Notes under the pieces: model-generated
Seen by the model: only the letters and a program-made list of their open reading frames with translations
Database searches by the model: none
What the model was told of the DNA's origin: nothing
Shown here: in pieces, positions 37,776-39,489 of the stretch
Numbering within the stretch: the stretch's first letter is position 1
Layout of the letters: each line of letters starts with the position of its first letter
Made by a program: the position numbers and the translations under genes
Source of the DNA: a virus
IMG/VR virus record: IMGVR_UViG_3300036980_000098
Coordinates: 1-39,489 of that record
Direction: 5' to 3' (one strand)
Length of the DNA stretch: 39,489 nucleotides

Positions 37776-39096
37776 ACAGGCCGGTGCGATCAGCAGCGAC
37801 ATCTACGCGGGCAGCCAAGAAGACGTGGCCAACATGCTGCGGGATGTGACCGCAGGTAAGAGCGGGTGGGGCTTCAACGGCATCATGGCCAAGCTCGACA
37901 CCCTGGGGTTGAAGGCCGATGCTGCCACTCGTGCCGCGCTGTACAACAACTTCCGTAAGAATGGCATGTCGCACCTCGAAGCAGTGCTTGGCGCCGCAGA
38001 GTCCATGAACTTCTCCCGTCGCGGCACATCGGCTAGCCTGCACTGGCTCTCCACGATGATCCCGTTCTTCAACTCGCAGATCCAGGGTCTGGATGCGGTC
38101 TATCGTGCGGCTGTGACTGGCGACACGACGTTCCAAGAAAAGCTGGACGCCCGCGCCAAGCTCTGGAAACGCGGCGCCTTGATGTTCGGGATGACCTTCG
38201 CTTACGCTGCGCTGATGCAGGATGATGAGGCATACAAAACCGCCACACCGCTGGAACGTGCGCAGTCTTGGTTCCTGCGTATCCCTGGTATTGACGAGCC
38301 GCTGCGTATCCCGATCCCGTTCGAGCCCGGTCTTGCGTTCAAAGTCATCCCCGAGATGATCTTCAACACGGCGGCTGGTGACACCAAGGCACGCGATGCC
38401 CTGGACGCCTTCGGCAAGATGCTCGCAATGTCGCAGCCAATCGGTCTGCCCGCAGGCGTCAAACCCCTTATTGAGCTGGCATCCAACTACAACTTCTACA
38501 CTGACGCCCCCATCATTTCCCAGCGGGAAGCGGGCTTGACCACGGATCAGCAGTTCCGCACTAACACCACGGAGCTGGCAAAGCTCTTGGGTAAAACCGG
38601 ACTGGTCTCCCCCGTAAGCGTTGACCACTTGATTCGCGGCTACACGGGCGGCCTGGGGATATTGCTTGCCAGCATGGCCAACTACCCTCTGCGCCCATTG
38701 GTCAGCCCCAACGCCACAGATAAACCTGCACGGGCGCTCAGTGAGATGCCGGCTATCGGGTCGTTGTTCCAGCCTGCTACGGGCCGGGGCATTGTGGACG
38801 CGGCATTCAAGGACGTCGAGGGGTTCCGCAAAGCGGCAGGGACATATCAAGCCCTGCTCAAATCGGGCAACCGCGCAGATGCCGCAGCCTTCGCTGACAA
38901 ACACGCCCGCGAGATCGCGCTGAACTCTACAGGCGGAGCCTTCCGGCAGCAGATGGGTGAGTTGGCAGCGCTGCGACGCCAGATCGAAATGGCGCCTGGG
39001 ATGTCTTCAGAGCAGAAGCAAGCGCAACTCAAGAGCGTCAAGGATATGCAGATCCAGCTAGCAACGATGATCCGGAAGATGTCTAGCGCACCCTGA
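37735..39096 (+). CDS. Giant ejection protein, C-terminal part in the +1 frame
   Basis: This frame continues the upstream giant protein: joining TYRE to LKQAGAISSDIYAGSQED gives the continuous sequence expected from relatives as I remember them. Its only early start is a GTG at 37735 without a Shine-Dalgarno site, so independent translation is doubtful. Recognisable parts include GKSGWGFNGIMAKLDTLGLK, MSHLEAVLGAAESMNFSRRG, SLHWLSTMIPFFNSQIQGLD and a membrane-like helix LMFGMTFAYAALM. The helical C-terminus ends at TGA 39094-39096. Removing one C at 37770-37771 restores one frame. Either a natural or sequencing indel or a programmed +1 shift at CCT TAA explains the break. Confidence 0.7.
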   Translation: MTSQQYLIRTASLKQAGAISSDIYAGSQEDVANMLRDVTAGKSGWGFNGIMAKLDTLGLKADAATRAALYNNFRKNGMSHLEAVLGAAESMNFSRRGTSASLHWLSTMIPFFNSQIQGLDAVYRAAVTGDTTFQEKLDARAKLWKRGALMFGMTFAYAALMQDDEAYKTATPLERAQSWFLRIPGIDEPLRIPIPFEPGLAFKVIPEMIFNTAAGDTKARDALDAFGKMLAMSQPIGLPAGVKPLIELASNYNFYTDAPIISQREAGLTTDQQFRTNTTELAKLLGKTGLVSPVSVDHLIRGYTGGLGILLASMANYPLRPLVSPNATDKPARALSEMPAIGSLFQPATGRGIVDAAFKDVEGFRKAAGTYQALLKSGNRADAAAFADKHAREIALNSTGGAFRQQMGELAALRRQIEMAPGMSSEQKQAQLKSVKDMQIQLATMIRKMSSAP

Positions 39097-39114
39097 AGAA
39101 CCACAGACCGAACC

Positions 39115-39140
39115 GGCCACCGCACACCCCTGCGGTGGCC
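39115..39140. repeat. 10-bp hairpin after the last rightward gene
   Basis: GGCCACCGCA-N6-TGCGGTGGCC is a perfect stem 18 bp behind the stop codon. There is no T tract directly after it, but another T run follows at 39190-39195. It could stabilise the 3' end or act with the next element. Confidence 0.6.
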
Positions 39141-39166
39141 TCGGCCTCAACACCGTGGTGAAGCGC

Positions 39167-39195
39167 TGCGCGTAACCCGAGCAAGCGCATTTTTT
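39167..39195 (+). terminator. Weak terminator candidate at the convergent junction
   Basis: TGCGC (39167-39171) and GCGCA (39185-39189) can pair and are followed by six T. The stem is short. It lies between the convergent gene ends at 39096 and 39240. Confidence 0.4.
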
Positions 39196-39204
39196 CTGTG
39201 TCCA

Positions 39205-39228
39205 GGCAGGGTACAAAAAACCCCTGCC
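39205..39228. repeat. 7-bp hairpin with an A-rich loop in the convergent gap
   Basis: GGCAGGG and CCCTGCC flank a 10-nt loop containing six A. On the minus strand the loop is T-rich and lies just beyond the leftward gene's stop. It may assist termination. Confidence 0.35.
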
Positions 39229-39239
39229 CGGGCAACACT

Positions 39240-39489
39240 TCACTCCACGGAAATCGTACCCTCTCCATCAAGCAGCTCCTTCGGGACACTGATCTGCATC
39301 ACCTTCACGCGCATCGCGGGGCCGTCCGTCTTGGCCAGCATGTCTTTGCGCAGGTACTGAATGCGGAACTGCTGTGGGCCTTTCTGCATGTTCTCCAACT
39401 GACGCTTGAAGTCCGTGTAGCCAAAGCTCATTGACGAACAGTGCCGACGCAGCAGTGACTCCTCCACAAAGTACTCGACGTAGTTGCTG
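39240..39489 (-). CDS. C-terminal end of a leftward phage gene (partial)
   Basis: The frame is open from the right edge to TGA at 39242-39240, giving at least 82 residues. The sequence SNYVEYFVEESLLRRHCSSM, then SFGYTDFKRQLENMQKGPQQ, FRIQYLRKDMLAKTDGP and MRVKVMQISVPKEL, reads like a real conserved protein: well balanced, with alternating helices and strands. I recall similar short proteins in phage early regions but know no function. The start lies outside the window. Its opposite direction marks the border between the virion module and another, probably early or replication, region. Confidence 0.65.
   Translation of the reverse strand, partial: SNYVEYFVEESLLRRHCSSMSFGYTDFKRQLENMQKGPQQFRIQYLRKDMLAKTDGPAMRVKVMQISVPKELLDGEGTISVE

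Noticed and set aside
37696-38904. 402-residue minus-strand frame
   Set aside because: Antisense shadow of the giant protein's C-terminal part, which has the clear family pattern.

Overview
The window is most of the virion module of a tailed, podovirus-like phage, probably strictly lytic. No integrase, repressor, ribosomal, tRNA or host metabolic gene was seen. Genes are packed head to tail with 1-11 bp overlaps (ATGA, TAATG), Shine-Dalgarno sites are strong and base composition is balanced to GC-rich. The host cannot be read from the sequence; a Gram-negative aquatic bacterium is only a guess.

Layout. 1-587: AT-rich, purine-repeat-rich end without a convincing gene. 588-1557: a leftward cluster of three small genes ending at a hairpin. 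1558-2346: a noncoding divergent control region with a duplicated palindromic element, repeated GTTATGC boxes and a long inverted repeat. It lies next to the terminase genes, so it is a natural place for promoters and a packaging site. 2347-12688: DNA packaging and head genes on the + strand (small terminase, large terminase, portal, GroES-like protein, scaffold, decoration protein, major capsid protein), closed by a strong terminator. 12808-13560: a GIY-YIG homing endonuclease. 13653-20160: minor structural, adaptor and small basic proteins, a holin candidate and a second GIY-YIG nuclease. 20194-26475: tail fibre, lysis genes (membrane proteins, muramidase) and tail proteins. 26534-39096: large internal or ejection-type virion proteins, including a giant protein with an HEAVH metallopeptidase motif that is split by a +1 frameshift. 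39240 to the right edge: the end of a leftward gene, marking a convergent junction.

The most unusual locus is the large terminase gene (3030-6596). Its ATPase is interrupted twice: by an intein with an in-frame LAGLIDADG endonuclease inside the Walker A motif, and by a second intein directly after the Walker B aspartates. The second intein carries a complete HNH-type homing endonuclease gene (4870-5556) in a different reading frame. The intein frame stays open across all 229 nuclease codons, so one DNA segment appears to encode both an intein linker and an independently translated nuclease that has its own ribosome-binding site. With the two freestanding GIY-YIG genes, this phage carries four homing endonucleases within about 15 kb, next to or inside its most conserved genes.
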